Below are positions 18,784 to 27,052 of a stretch of DNA of 61,030 bases, piece by piece (position 1 is the first letter of the stretch; every line of letters starts with the position of its first letter). Origin of the DNA: an uncultured Clostridium sp. (lineage in GTDB: Bacteria > Bacillota > Clostridia > Lachnospirales > Lachnospiraceae); contig CAMWYJ010000015.1 of the NCBI GenBank assembly GCA_947178445.1, positions 1 to 61,030 on the forward strand, given 5' to 3'. The notes beneath the pieces were generated by a model, which ran no database searches, had not been told where the DNA came from, and saw nothing but the letters and a program-made list of their open reading frames with translations. The position numbers were made by a program, and so were the translations under genes.

Positions 18784-20799
18784 ATGCTTGCATTAGAAGA
18801 ACAGGAAATCTTGGATTTTGAAGAGCAGTTGGAACGTGCAAAGGAAAAAATAGACCGGATTTATCCGGCATGGACAAATTACAATCCTGCAGATAGCGGG
18901 ATGGCACTGCTGGAATTGTTTGCATATATGACGGAAATGCAGCAGTTTCATATACAGCAGATTGGAGATGCACATATAAGAGCGTTTTTACACCTGATCG
19001 GAATATGTCCTCATGCTTTGCAGCCGGCAGGTGTATATGCCAGGGTGGAAAATAAGCATACCCCGTTTATGCTGCTAAAGGGAACGAAGGCTTTGGCGGG
19101 GGGGCTTTCGTTTGAGGCAGAGGAAGGTACATATATGGAACCGAAGGATTGTCTGTTAAATATGCCGGAGACACCGTTTTATCCCTTTGGAAAGAATCCT
19201 GGTCCATTGGAAACCTATGATATTGAACTTAAGTATGCGTTAGAATGTGGAGAAATCCATACATTATATATTGATTTATGTGACAGTTATCCGGTTTGCC
19301 GCACTCCGATTGAAAAAGGGAGTTTTCTCCCATTTGTGCAGATGCAGCTACAATATTATGACGGGAAAGAATACCAGTACTGTGAAATCAAGGAGGATAC
19401 CACTTTTGGCATGCTGCAGACAGGTATGTTGAAGTTTCAGGTAATGGGAAGAATGGGAAAAATAAAGGAGGAATACAGGCTTCGTCTGGTGGTACAGGGG
19501 GAATATGATACAGCGCCACAGATCAACCGTTTACAGTTTAATATAGTACCTTTTGTTCAAAAGGATACGGATATGGAGTGGAGGGAATATTCTGTGACTG
19601 CGGAGGAAACAGATTTTTATGAGATAGTTGCAGATACATGGCTTTTGACAAACGGTGAGGTAAGAATTTATCAGAAAACAGAAAAGGGATATGCAAGGCT
19701 TTACCAGTATTCTTCCTTTGTGTTTGCGGACAGACGGCATTTTGTGATCGCAAAGGAAGCGCTTTATGAAAAGTGTGGTGATGTGGTGTTCCGGTTAGTT
19801 GCACAAAAAAGCGGGATGACGTTAGAGAAGTTTATCTTTACCGGAACCGGAAAACCGGATCAGAGCTTTTACCTGAACAGGAAAAATGTGTTGGGAGCTG
19901 CCTTTTCCATATGGGTGGAGGAAGAAAAGGATGCCGGTTTTTATGTACCGTGGACGCCGGTTACGGCTTTAGAACAGGCAGCAGAGGGGGAACGCTGTTA
20001 TTTGTTGGAGGAACAAAATGGAATTTTAAGGTTTGGAAATGGCAGGCAGGGAAGGATGCCAAACGGAAAAATAGAAATTACAGCATTTGCGGTTTGTGAA
20101 GGAGTAAATGGGAATATCCAGAAAAATCAGTTGTCGGAATTCCAATATGAGACAAGAGTGGAAGGCGTATCCAATTTAACGGATGCTTCTGGTGGCAGTA
20201 ATCCGGAATCTCTTTCCGGCTGCCTAAACAGATATAAAGAAGAACAAAAGATAAAGAAAAGGGCTGTGACGATTGAAGATTATGAAAGGCTAGTGAGACA
20301 GACACCGGGGTTAAGGATAAAAAAGGTAAAGGTATTTCCATCGTTGGAAGTGGAAAACAGCTTAGAGATTGTTGTTGAGCCATACACAAACGGAAAGAGA
20401 CGGCTGCACAAAGACGGATACGACAGGAATATTATGAAATACATAGAACCAAAAAAAATGCTTGGGACAGGGATTGTCATAAAAAAACCAGAATATATCC
20501 GTGTCAGGGTAAATCTGGAGGTATTGTTAAACGATCCTTTTTGGGATGCAGATGTAAGAATCAGGGAAAGTATAAAACGATATTTTGATGAATATATGGA
20601 TTTTGGAAAAACAATCAGTTTTAGCCGGTTATATGGATATATTGAGTCTTTGCCTGAAACGGGAAAAGTTACAATGTTAGAAGTACACGCTGAGGGAAGG
20701 GGTGTGTCAAGGCAGCCAAATAAAGATATTCAGATTCCCTTCCATGGGATTGCTTATCTGGATGAAATTGAGTTGTGGTGTGCTGCTGTGGATACATGA
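18784..20799 (+). CDS. Second baseplate J-like protein (Afp12-like)
   Basis: This 671-residue protein has the typical opening RIYPAWTNYNPADSGMALLE (about residues 25-44) followed by AYMTEMQQFHIQQI and LHLIGI, as in injection-system baseplate assembly proteins. A gpJ-like C-terminal part starts around residue 425 (LRFGNGRQGRMPNGKIEI, SGGSNPESLSGCLNRYKEE, RAVTIEDYERLVRQTPGLRI). It begins nine bases after the first wedge gene. Both wedge proteins are needed for a complete baseplate in Afp. A hairpin repeat begins directly at its stop codon. Confidence 0.9.
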   Translation: MLALEEQEILDFEEQLERAKEKIDRIYPAWTNYNPADSGMALLELFAYMTEMQQFHIQQIGDAHIRAFLHLIGICPHALQPAGVYARVENKHTPFMLLKGTKALAGGLSFEAEEGTYMEPKDCLLNMPETPFYPFGKNPGPLETYDIELKYALECGEIHTLYIDLCDSYPVCRTPIEKGSFLPFVQMQLQYYDGKEYQYCEIKEDTTFGMLQTGMLKFQVMGRMGKIKEEYRLRLVVQGEYDTAPQINRLQFNIVPFVQKDTDMEWREYSVTAEETDFYEIVADTWLLTNGEVRIYQKTEKGYARLYQYSSFVFADRRHFVIAKEALYEKCGDVVFRLVAQKSGMTLEKFIFTGTGKPDQSFYLNRKNVLGAAFSIWVEEEKDAGFYVPWTPVTALEQAAEGERCYLLEEQNGILRFGNGRQGRMPNGKIEITAFAVCEGVNGNIQKNQLSEFQYETRVEGVSNLTDASGGSNPESLSGCLNRYKEEQKIKKRAVTIEDYERLVRQTPGLRIKKVKVFPSLEVENSLEIVVEPYTNGKRRLHKDGYDRNIMKYIEPKKMLGTGIVIKKPEYIRVRVNLEVLLNDPFWDADVRIRESIKRYFDEYMDFGKTISFSRLYGYIESLPETGKVTMLEVHAEGRGVSRQPNKDIQIPFHGIAYLDEIELWCAAVDT

Positions 20800-20857
20800 A
20801 AATCACTTCGTGATGGCACGTGAGTAGGTAATCAATTGCATTGCAATTGGTTACAAG
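20800..20857. repeat. Intergenic hairpin repeat, short copy
   Basis: Two hairpins lie between the second baseplate gene and the gpI-like gene. The first is ATCAC-TTC-GTGAT (about 20802-20814). The second pairs GTAATCAATTGC with GCAATTGGTTAC around ATT (about 20828-20854), 11 of 12 pairs. The same two blocks, with the second one opened by an insert, recur at 21976-22118, and the right half recurs at 51161-51208. It interrupts an otherwise tight operon. Confidence 0.75.
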
Positions 20858-20873
20858 AAAAGAGGCAGTTTAT

Positions 20874-21950
20874 ATGAATGGTAATCAGTATTTTTTATTA
20901 AATGAAGAACAGGATTTTATCCGGCAGGGAAATTGGTTTTGTTCTGGATTGTTAGACAGTGGGGAAAAGCAGACAGAATGGAACCGGCTGAAAATTATGT
21001 CAGAACAAAAGCCTGGCTGCAGGCTATGGATTTTTGTATCGGAGCAGAAAACTTACATGGAGGCAGGGCAGAAAAAAGAGTTGGAACAGTTAGTCAAAAA
21101 TCCGCTAGTCAAAATGGAGGAAAAAATAAAATTATTTTCTTCGGATCCATCACTCTATCTCATCGATAAAACAGATGTACTTTTAACAAATCTGAGGGGG
21201 CGCTATCTGTGGCTGGCAGGAAAAGCAGAATCGGTGTCTTTTGGTAAAGCAGTTAAGATACAGATTTTCTTTCAGTCAGCCGCATGGAGTTCCTTTTTGC
21301 CGGAAGTGTATCAAAGAAATGGGGAACAGAAGAAATTTTTATCAGAATATTTAAGCATTTTTCAATGGATTTATTATGATATGACAGAAAAAATTGATTC
21401 TATGCCGCACAGGATATATCCGGTTCATGCCAATCCGGATTTTTTGGAATGGATTGCCGGTTGGTTTGCAATAGAAAATATAGAAATCTGGGATCACAAA
21501 GAGCTGGTTTATTTGATTGAAAATGGAAGAAGACTTTCCGAAATAAGGGGAACGAAAGAATATATGCAGGAGATGGTATGGTTGTTTACCGGTCATCGAC
21601 CGTATATTGTCGAATATCATCAGACAAAACCGTATAGAACAAACCTGAAAAAGATTAAGACATTGGAACGGCTATATGGAGAACATGCCTATATGGTTAC
21701 CATTTTACTTCCTCCGGAGACGATGAATGACAGGCAGAAAATAACGGTTCTACAACGCATTGTCCGTTTTTCGGCACCGGCATATATAGAGTGCAGATTA
21801 GTGGTTTTGGAATCATGTATCTATCTGGATGGATATTCCTATATTGGATTAAACAGTTATCTTGGTGAGTATCGAAATATGCGGCTGAATAGCAGCAGAT
21901 TGATGCCATATCGGTCTATCGTTGGAAATAAACAAGGTAGTGTAAAGTAG
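20874..21950 (+). CDS. Phage tail protein I-like baseplate component
   Basis: This 358-residue protein matches the injection-system phage tail protein family related to P2 gpI. The core is SFLPEVYQRNGEQKKFLSEY, then IDSMPHRIYPVHANPDFLEWIAGWF (residues about 150-210), then ENGRRLSEIRGTKEYMQEMV and YTGHRPYIVEY-like sequence. The family links baseplate wedges to fibres. ATG at 20874 has AAGAGGCAG upstream; an in-frame TTG at 20841 lies inside the hairpin repeat and is less likely. A longer structured repeat follows the gene. Confidence 0.85.
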   Translation: MNGNQYFLLNEEQDFIRQGNWFCSGLLDSGEKQTEWNRLKIMSEQKPGCRLWIFVSEQKTYMEAGQKKELEQLVKNPLVKMEEKIKLFSSDPSLYLIDKTDVLLTNLRGRYLWLAGKAESVSFGKAVKIQIFFQSAAWSSFLPEVYQRNGEQKKFLSEYLSIFQWIYYDMTEKIDSMPHRIYPVHANPDFLEWIAGWFAIENIEIWDHKELVYLIENGRRLSEIRGTKEYMQEMVWLFTGHRPYIVEYHQTKPYRTNLKKIKTLERLYGEHAYMVTILLPPETMNDRQKITVLQRIVRFSAPAYIECRLVVLESCIYLDGYSYIGLNSYLGEYRNMRLNSSRLMPYRSIVGNKQGSVK

Positions 21951-21975
21951 ATTATGAAAATTTACGAGACGGGAA

Positions 21976-22118
21976 TTGCCCGCATTAAAAATCACTTCGT
22001 GATGGCGGGCAAGCAGGCAATCAATTTGTGCGAATAACGAGCCAAGCGTGGGTGCTTGCACACACATTTAGCGACTATCGCAACAAACGGAGTTTGCAGA
22101 GCAAAATTGGTTACAAAT
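21976..22118. repeat. Intergenic hairpin repeat, long copy
   Basis: TTGCCCGC (21976-21983) pairs with GCGGGCAA (22005-22012) and encloses ATCAC-TTC-GTGAT, the same small hairpin as in the copy at 20800. The outer blocks AATCAATTTG (22019 on) and CAAAATTGGTTAC (to 22115) correspond to the arms of the second hairpin of the short copy, here separated by about 85 bases. The last 48 bases (22071-22118) match 51161-51208 with three differences. The repeat fills the gap before the 583-residue protein gene. Confidence 0.75.
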
Positions 22119-22135
22119 AATAAGGGGGATTTCAA

Positions 22136-23887
22136 ATGAAAAATTTAAAATATTTCCCGTTTGAACGAAATCGGTATTTTTACGGAAAATTTTTAAGTGT
22201 AGATGATTTTGAAGCAGAACAAAGATATATGAATGACAAACGCAGAATGTTAAATCGCTTTTTACATGGTGTTGGGGTAGTCTGCGGCATGCAGGTGGTG
22301 GAGGTAGACGATTATACCATTTCATTGGAAGCGGGAATGGCGCTGGATTTTTCGGGGAGAGAAATTGTAGTTGCCTCTCCATTTGTAAAACGTCTGTCCA
22401 CAATTGATGGTTTTTCAAAATACAGTGTAGTGGGGGAAGACAGACAGGATTTATATCTTTGTATTGCTTATGATGAATACATGGATGAACCGGTACACAA
22501 TATCACGAAAGCAAATGAGGAACAGGAAGAAGAATTCAACAAATATGTAGAAGGGTATCATTTATTTGTCACCAGTGAGATGCCCGAAGCAGAAGGGGAG
22601 CAGATGACCATTGCTTATGAAGAGACAAAAACCATTTATTCCGGTAATGGAATCAAAATCCGGCAGAAAGTTCCGAAATATGTAAGGCGAAATACAGAGG
22701 CAGAGATTGAAGTATTCATAGAAAAAACAGAATCGGTAAAGCATGTTACATGTTCTTACCGCCTGAAACTGACTGGTTTAGAACAGAAGGGAAGCGATTG
22801 TATTACCATCTCATTTGATGAGAATGAGTTTGTTCTTTCTAATAAATATGTGATTAAAAGCCGTGTCCGGGCAAAAACTGTGGCAAATATGAATGGGGTT
22901 GTGGAAATTGTGCCGGACAGCTTTACGCTTTCCATTGGAGAGGTTTCCAGAAAGGAAAGAGTTCATGAAAGCTTTAAAGTGAGGATTACAGATACAGAGC
23001 TTTCGGAAACAGTTTTGAAGAATTACTACGATTGCGCAATGGAGGATATTTTACAGTATCCTTACGGACATGCGATCTATTTGGCAAGGATTCATGTGAT
23101 AAAAGCAGGTGATACCTATGTCATTGAGGAAATTGAGAATTTACCGTTTCGACAATGTGTATGGAATCATACATTAAGTGCAGTTATGGAAGCTATCCGT
23201 TTGCGAAAAACACCAGTTATCGAAGCTTGCAGCAGTGAGAAACAGATGGACTTCGCAGAGAAACCTGTGGTGGTGAACGGGCAGGAAATACAGATGAAGA
23301 TCGGGAGTACCATTATTGATTTAGGAATCGGAGGGCTAGTGGGACAAAGGTTTTACTCCGAGGAAATTGTTCATGGATTAGGTCTTGGTGAAGTCGTAAT
23401 CACTTTAGGGCTTGCAAAGGGGATTCAGGAAAGCAATCAGGTGATATATGGAAGCCAGGGAGTTTTTGATGATAAGATTTGTCCGAACATTTTGATGGCA
23501 GCGAAAGTGAATATGGCAAAAGGAAGCTTTGTGATTGGCATAAAGTGTTTGGAACAGGTTGAAGCAAAACGTTTGCGGGTGTACTGGATGGCGGTAAAGG
23601 ATAAGTCTGTTAAGGCGGACGGAGTAAAAAACAGGCATTTAGAAATCCGTCCGGATATATTTAATATGAAAGTAAGGGAAAGCCACTATTTTGAAGCAGT
23701 TGTGGGTGATGAGGTTTTAAGGTACGTAAAATGGAGCGTAAAGGAAGCAGATGGAGGAACCATTGATGCAAATGGCTGTTATACAGCACCAGGTCAGCCG
23801 GGAATTTATGAAATAATAGCACAAAGTATGGAGGATGGACAGCTGAGGGCTGGGGCTTATGTAATTGTAAGGGAAAGTATTTCATAG
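22136..23887 (+). CDS. Injection-system accessory protein with Ig-like C terminus
   Basis: This 583-residue protein opens with RYFYGKFLSVDDFEAEQRYM and then LNRFLHGVGVVCGMQV (residues 13-54). This N-terminal pattern is shared by a group of injection-system baseplate-associated proteins. The middle is beta-rich with no motif that I know. The last 75 residues (GTIDANGCYTAPGQPGIYEI) look like a bacterial Ig-like fold, common in surface-binding proteins. No membrane segment or signal peptide is seen. It lies after the gpI-like gene, where fibre genes usually sit, so a receptor-binding or baseplate-plug role is plausible. AAGGGGGAT precedes the start. Function is inferred. Confidence 0.6.
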   Translation: MKNLKYFPFERNRYFYGKFLSVDDFEAEQRYMNDKRRMLNRFLHGVGVVCGMQVVEVDDYTISLEAGMALDFSGREIVVASPFVKRLSTIDGFSKYSVVGEDRQDLYLCIAYDEYMDEPVHNITKANEEQEEEFNKYVEGYHLFVTSEMPEAEGEQMTIAYEETKTIYSGNGIKIRQKVPKYVRRNTEAEIEVFIEKTESVKHVTCSYRLKLTGLEQKGSDCITISFDENEFVLSNKYVIKSRVRAKTVANMNGVVEIVPDSFTLSIGEVSRKERVHESFKVRITDTELSETVLKNYYDCAMEDILQYPYGHAIYLARIHVIKAGDTYVIEEIENLPFRQCVWNHTLSAVMEAIRLRKTPVIEACSSEKQMDFAEKPVVVNGQEIQMKIGSTIIDLGIGGLVGQRFYSEEIVHGLGLGEVVITLGLAKGIQESNQVIYGSQGVFDDKICPNILMAAKVNMAKGSFVIGIKCLEQVEAKRLRVYWMAVKDKSVKADGVKNRHLEIRPDIFNMKVRESHYFEAVVGDEVLRYVKWSVKEADGGTIDANGCYTAPGQPGIYEIIAQSMEDGQLRAGAYVIVRESIS

Positions 23888-23904
23888 GAATTGGAGGATA
23901 TCAT

Positions 23905-24759
23905 TTGAATCTATATGCACTGAATGAAAATTTTGAGGTAATACATATAAAGCAAATAGAGAAGGAATACGAGATTTTGCAATGCCAGGCAGGAGATAAA
24001 AAAGATGAGTATACGGTACTCCATTTTATGAATGAGAGGTATGTAAAAAAGCTTCTACAGCCGTTTTTTTCCTTGATGGATAACCATATGTATGAGGATT
24101 ATAAAGGATGCTTTACAAAAGAGGATGATTTGTATCTTGTTTTTTATAGAAGAAAAGGAATACCTTTAGCAAAGTTATTGCAGGAAAGGATCTTGTCAGC
24201 CGAACAAAAAATCAGGATTGGAAAGCAAGTTCTTGAAAAGATACTGCTGTGGAACCTTCCGGAATTCATGGTCTGCCAGCTTCTTTGTATGGAACGGGTT
24301 TTGATGGATGGAGAAGAGGTTGTGTTTCATTATGAGTGGGAACAGCAGGCTTTGTTGGAAGTGGACATGAAGCTTGTAAATGAAAAAATGGCAGCATTTA
24401 CAAGGAAGTTATTTCAAAGAGAAATCGAATATTCTATCGGACATGGCTTAACGGAACTGACAGTTTATTTCGAGCAGGGAAAGCCAGAGGATGTTTTTGC
24501 GATTTATGAAAGCTTCTGCAGTCTTTTAGAAGGGCTTTCCGTGGAAGAGGAAGAGTATGTTTCCAGTATAAAGCGTTTTCGGCAGAAGCTTTTAAAAGGT
24601 ATGAAAAAGGGATTGGGAATCGGAAAAATGTTTTTGATATTCGTAGCATATTTTGCAGCAGTATGGCAGCTGGTGCAGGGGATAGAAGAGACAAAGAAAG
24701 AAAAACAGGAAGTCAAAGGTGTTATATTTGAAAGGATTGGAACTCTGGAGATTCCATAA
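23905..24759 (+). CDS. Single-pass membrane protein, pseudokinase-like (EssB-like?)
   Basis: This 284-residue protein starts at TTG, with TTGGAGGA seven bases upstream. Residues 40-190 loosely follow a protein-kinase order: DLYLVFYRRKGIPLAKLL like a hinge, RIRIGKQVLEKILLWNLPEF like helix E, then ERVLMDGEEVVFHYEW where the catalytic loop would be. No HRD, DFG or lysine motif is present, so it would be inactive. A single membrane segment lies at about residues 236-255, with a short basic tail. The layout recalls EssB/YukC of type VII secretion, but this is my pattern reading and the similarity is weak. It may anchor the injection system to the membrane with the next product. Confidence 0.45.
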   Translation: MNLYALNENFEVIHIKQIEKEYEILQCQAGDKKDEYTVLHFMNERYVKKLLQPFFSLMDNHMYEDYKGCFTKEDDLYLVFYRRKGIPLAKLLQERILSAEQKIRIGKQVLEKILLWNLPEFMVCQLLCMERVLMDGEEVVFHYEWEQQALLEVDMKLVNEKMAAFTRKLFQREIEYSIGHGLTELTVYFEQGKPEDVFAIYESFCSLLEGLSVEEEEYVSSIKRFRQKLLKGMKKGLGIGKMFLIFVAYFAAVWQLVQGIEETKKEKQEVKGVIFERIGTLEIP

Positions 24760-24773
24760 AGCAGGAGGAAAAG

Positions 24774-26105
24774 ATGACAGAAGAGGAAAAGAAATATTTG
24801 CGGATTGGCAGCTATTATATCAGAAAGAAGTTTATCCTTTATATTTTCATGGTGTTATCGCTGCTGCCTTTGTTTTTTATAGGTATGATCTATCCTTATT
24901 TTGAGGAAAACCTGTATCCAAAGTGGTTTGTCAGGACAATGTATGTCAATGCAAAAGAGAGGCTTAACTACACAGGAAGGGTAAAGCTTACAGCTGATGA
25001 AGCAGGAAAGCAGGTGTTATTTTTGGGAAGCCTTAAGGAAGGGCGGATTGAAGGAGAAGGAATGCTTTATGATTATGAAGAAAATCTGATGTACCAGGGA
25101 GGATTTGAAAAGGAGGCTTATTCCGGAACTGGAATTGAATATTATAAAGGCGGAATTCCAAAGTATCAGGGAGGGTTTGCGTTAAACCAATATGAAGGGG
25201 AGGGGATTTTGTATTATAAGGATGGCACCATACAGTATGAGGGCACATTTGCAGCGGGAACCTTTGAGGGAAGTGGGAGTCTTTATAATGAAAAAGGAAT
25301 ACTGAAATATGAGGGAGAATTTTCAAGGGGAAAACGGGAGGGAACAGGAAAGAGTTTTTATGATAGCGGGCAAAAGCAGTATGTTGGGGAGTTTTCCAGA
25401 GGTATATATCAGGGGATGGGAATTTTATATGCCCCAAATGGAGACGTGGTCTATAAGGGAGAGTTTTTAGATGGGATGTATGATGGTCAGGGAAAGCTCT
25501 ATGAAAAGGGAGAGGTCAAGACGGAGGGATTGTTTTCAAAAGGGGAATTTACTGGTGGAAGCACCATTTTATACTATAAGGACGGAACCATAATGTATGT
25601 TGGAAATGTGGTAGATGGTAAGATGGATGGTGACGGAAAGTTTTATGATGAAGATGGAAATCTGGTTTATGAGGGGGCATTTAGCAATGATAAAAAAGAA
25701 GGAAAGGGAACTGCATATAATAAGGCGGGAAAAGTCATTTACGAAGGGGAGTTTGCAAAGGATAAATATGAGGGAGCGGGGAAGCTATTTGAACCTCGCA
25801 CAGGAAATATTATTTATGAGGGCGGTTTTTTTTCAGGTATGTATTATGGGAATGGGAAGCTTTATGACGAACATACAAGGACGAAAATATATGAAGGCGA
25901 ATTCCGGTATGGAATGTATGATGGATATGGCATTTTGTATGCTGCGGATGGTTCTATGAAATATGAGGGAAATTTTTCTCTTGGAAAATATCATGGTTAT
26001 GGAGTTCTTTATAACCCTCTTACAGGAGAAATTGTCTCAGAAGGCGAATTCCGGGAGGGAGTTTGTGTGACTCCGGTCAAGGAGGAGACGGAAGATGAGT
26101 TGTAA
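24774..26105 (+). CDS. Membrane-anchored MORN-repeat protein
   Basis: This 443-residue protein has one membrane segment (about residues 20-40) and then, from about residue 87 to 432, fourteen tandem units of 23-25 residues with the MORN-type consensus G.Y.G.G.LY...G...YEGEF. MORN repeats form extended beta-hairpin ladders that bind lipids or partner proteins. Basic residues before the membrane segment suggest that the repeats face outside, but the other orientation is possible. GGAGGAAAAG precedes the ATG. The gene follows the pseudokinase-like membrane protein by 14 bases and overlaps the DUF4255 gene by 11, so it is translated with true injection-system parts. A docking, ruler or adhesion role is inference. 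Confidence 0.8.
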   Translation: MTEEEKKYLRIGSYYIRKKFILYIFMVLSLLPLFFIGMIYPYFEENLYPKWFVRTMYVNAKERLNYTGRVKLTADEAGKQVLFLGSLKEGRIEGEGMLYDYEENLMYQGGFEKEAYSGTGIEYYKGGIPKYQGGFALNQYEGEGILYYKDGTIQYEGTFAAGTFEGSGSLYNEKGILKYEGEFSRGKREGTGKSFYDSGQKQYVGEFSRGIYQGMGILYAPNGDVVYKGEFLDGMYDGQGKLYEKGEVKTEGLFSKGEFTGGSTILYYKDGTIMYVGNVVDGKMDGDGKFYDEDGNLVYEGAFSNDKKEGKGTAYNKAGKVIYEGEFAKDKYEGAGKLFEPRTGNIIYEGGFFSGMYYGNGKLYDEHTRTKIYEGEFRYGMYDGYGILYAADGSMKYEGNFSLGKYHGYGVLYNPLTGEIVSEGEFREGVCVTPVKEETEDEL

Positions 26106-26646
26106 ATATGTTATTACAAAAACAGGAACGATGCTCACTGAAATGATAGGGAAGGCATTGAGCCGGGAATATGGGATTGATGCGGAACGGATTGGGATGG
26201 GACTGCCGGGGGAAGATAACAGCCTCGTGGTTTGTATATATATGTATGACATACGAAAGAATTTCGATATGAATGACCAGAGCATGAACTCCGTTAGTCC
26301 CACAAAGCTTCGGTATCCGTCAAAATATTATGATTTATATTATATGATTGTGCCGTACTCTGACAGTGATGTGAAATTTCGTGCAAAGGAGGAATGCAGA
26401 CTCATCGATTTGTTATTACAGTCATTGGGGGATTTTTATTCTGTTGAAGAAGAAGCAGAGATTGGTTTTAGCCTGATAGAACTGGATTTTGATGACAAGA
26501 TGAAAATCTGGAATGGCTTAAACATTCCTTATCACACCGCACTGTATGGGAAGGCGGGACCGATAGAAATCGAGTCTGTAAGAACCAGAGAAGTGAAGCG
26601 TGTAACAAATATCCAGATGGATTTTATCTCTTCGGAGGAGGAATAA
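26095..26646 (+). CDS. DUF4255 / Pvc16-type tube terminator (cap) protein
   Basis: This 183-residue protein matches DUF4255 (Pvc16 N-terminal family): a start of about 60 residues, then VCIYMYDIRKNFDMNDQ, YPSKYYDLYYMIVPYS at about 76-91, and a C-terminal EVKRVTNIQMDFIS. The family caps the far end of tube and sheath in Afp/PVC particles. The ATG overlaps the end of the MORN gene (ATGAGTTGTAA), which couples their translation. Length is close to the conserved core; longer relatives carry an added C-terminal domain that is lacking here. Confidence 0.85.
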   Translation: MSCKYVITKTGTMLTEMIGKALSREYGIDAERIGMGLPGEDNSLVVCIYMYDIRKNFDMNDQSMNSVSPTKLRYPSKYYDLYYMIVPYSDSDVKFRAKEECRLIDLLLQSLGDFYSVEEEAEIGFSLIELDFDDKMKIWNGLNIPYHTALYGKAGPIEIESVRTREVKRVTNIQMDFISSEEE

Positions 26647-26649
26647 TAT

Positions 26650-27039
26650 ATGGCAAGTTTCGTATGTATGGGAGCAATGTGCAAATGCAGCTTTGGAGCA
26701 GCACCTTCAACATTAATTGTTACGCCGGAAAATAAAACGATGGCATCAGTTAAGCCAGTTGCTACCATTATGGATAATGTTCCTTTCAAAAATATCATGC
26801 CTTTTGGAATGTGCAGCAGTTTAGCGAATCCTGTGGTAGCCTCAGCAACAGCAGCCGCTTTGGGCGTTCTGACACCAATGCCCTGCATACCGGTGACAGT
26901 TTCTCCCTGGCTGCCGGGCGGGATGACTGTAATGATTGGAAACAGACCGGCACTGACAGATAAGGATAAACTAATGTGTGTATATGGAGGAGTAATAGAG
27001 ATTTCAAATTCCGGTGTTTTGAAGCTTACAACTTCATAG
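26650..27039 (+). CDS. PAAR-like tip protein, DUF4280 family
   Basis: This 129-residue protein fits DUF4280, a PAAR-like family that sharpens the spike. Features are the start with FVCMGAMCKCSFG (two Cys), a repeated Gly/Pro-rich middle (NIMPFGMCSSLANPVVA), PCIPVTVSPW and IGNRPALTDKDKLMCVYGG near the end. The several Cys residues could bind a metal ion as in PAAR tips. No toxin domain is fused. The gene begins three bases after the cap gene. Confidence 0.88.
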   Translation: MASFVCMGAMCKCSFGAAPSTLIVTPENKTMASVKPVATIMDNVPFKNIMPFGMCSSLANPVVASATAAALGVLTPMPCIPVTVSPWLPGGMTVMIGNRPALTDKDKLMCVYGGVIEISNSGVLKLTTS

Positions 27040-27052
27040 AAAGGGTGGCAGT

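Noticed and set aside
20800-22118. CRISPR array or short tandem repeat
   Set aside because: The copies are few, unequal and separated by a full gene, with no regular spacer.
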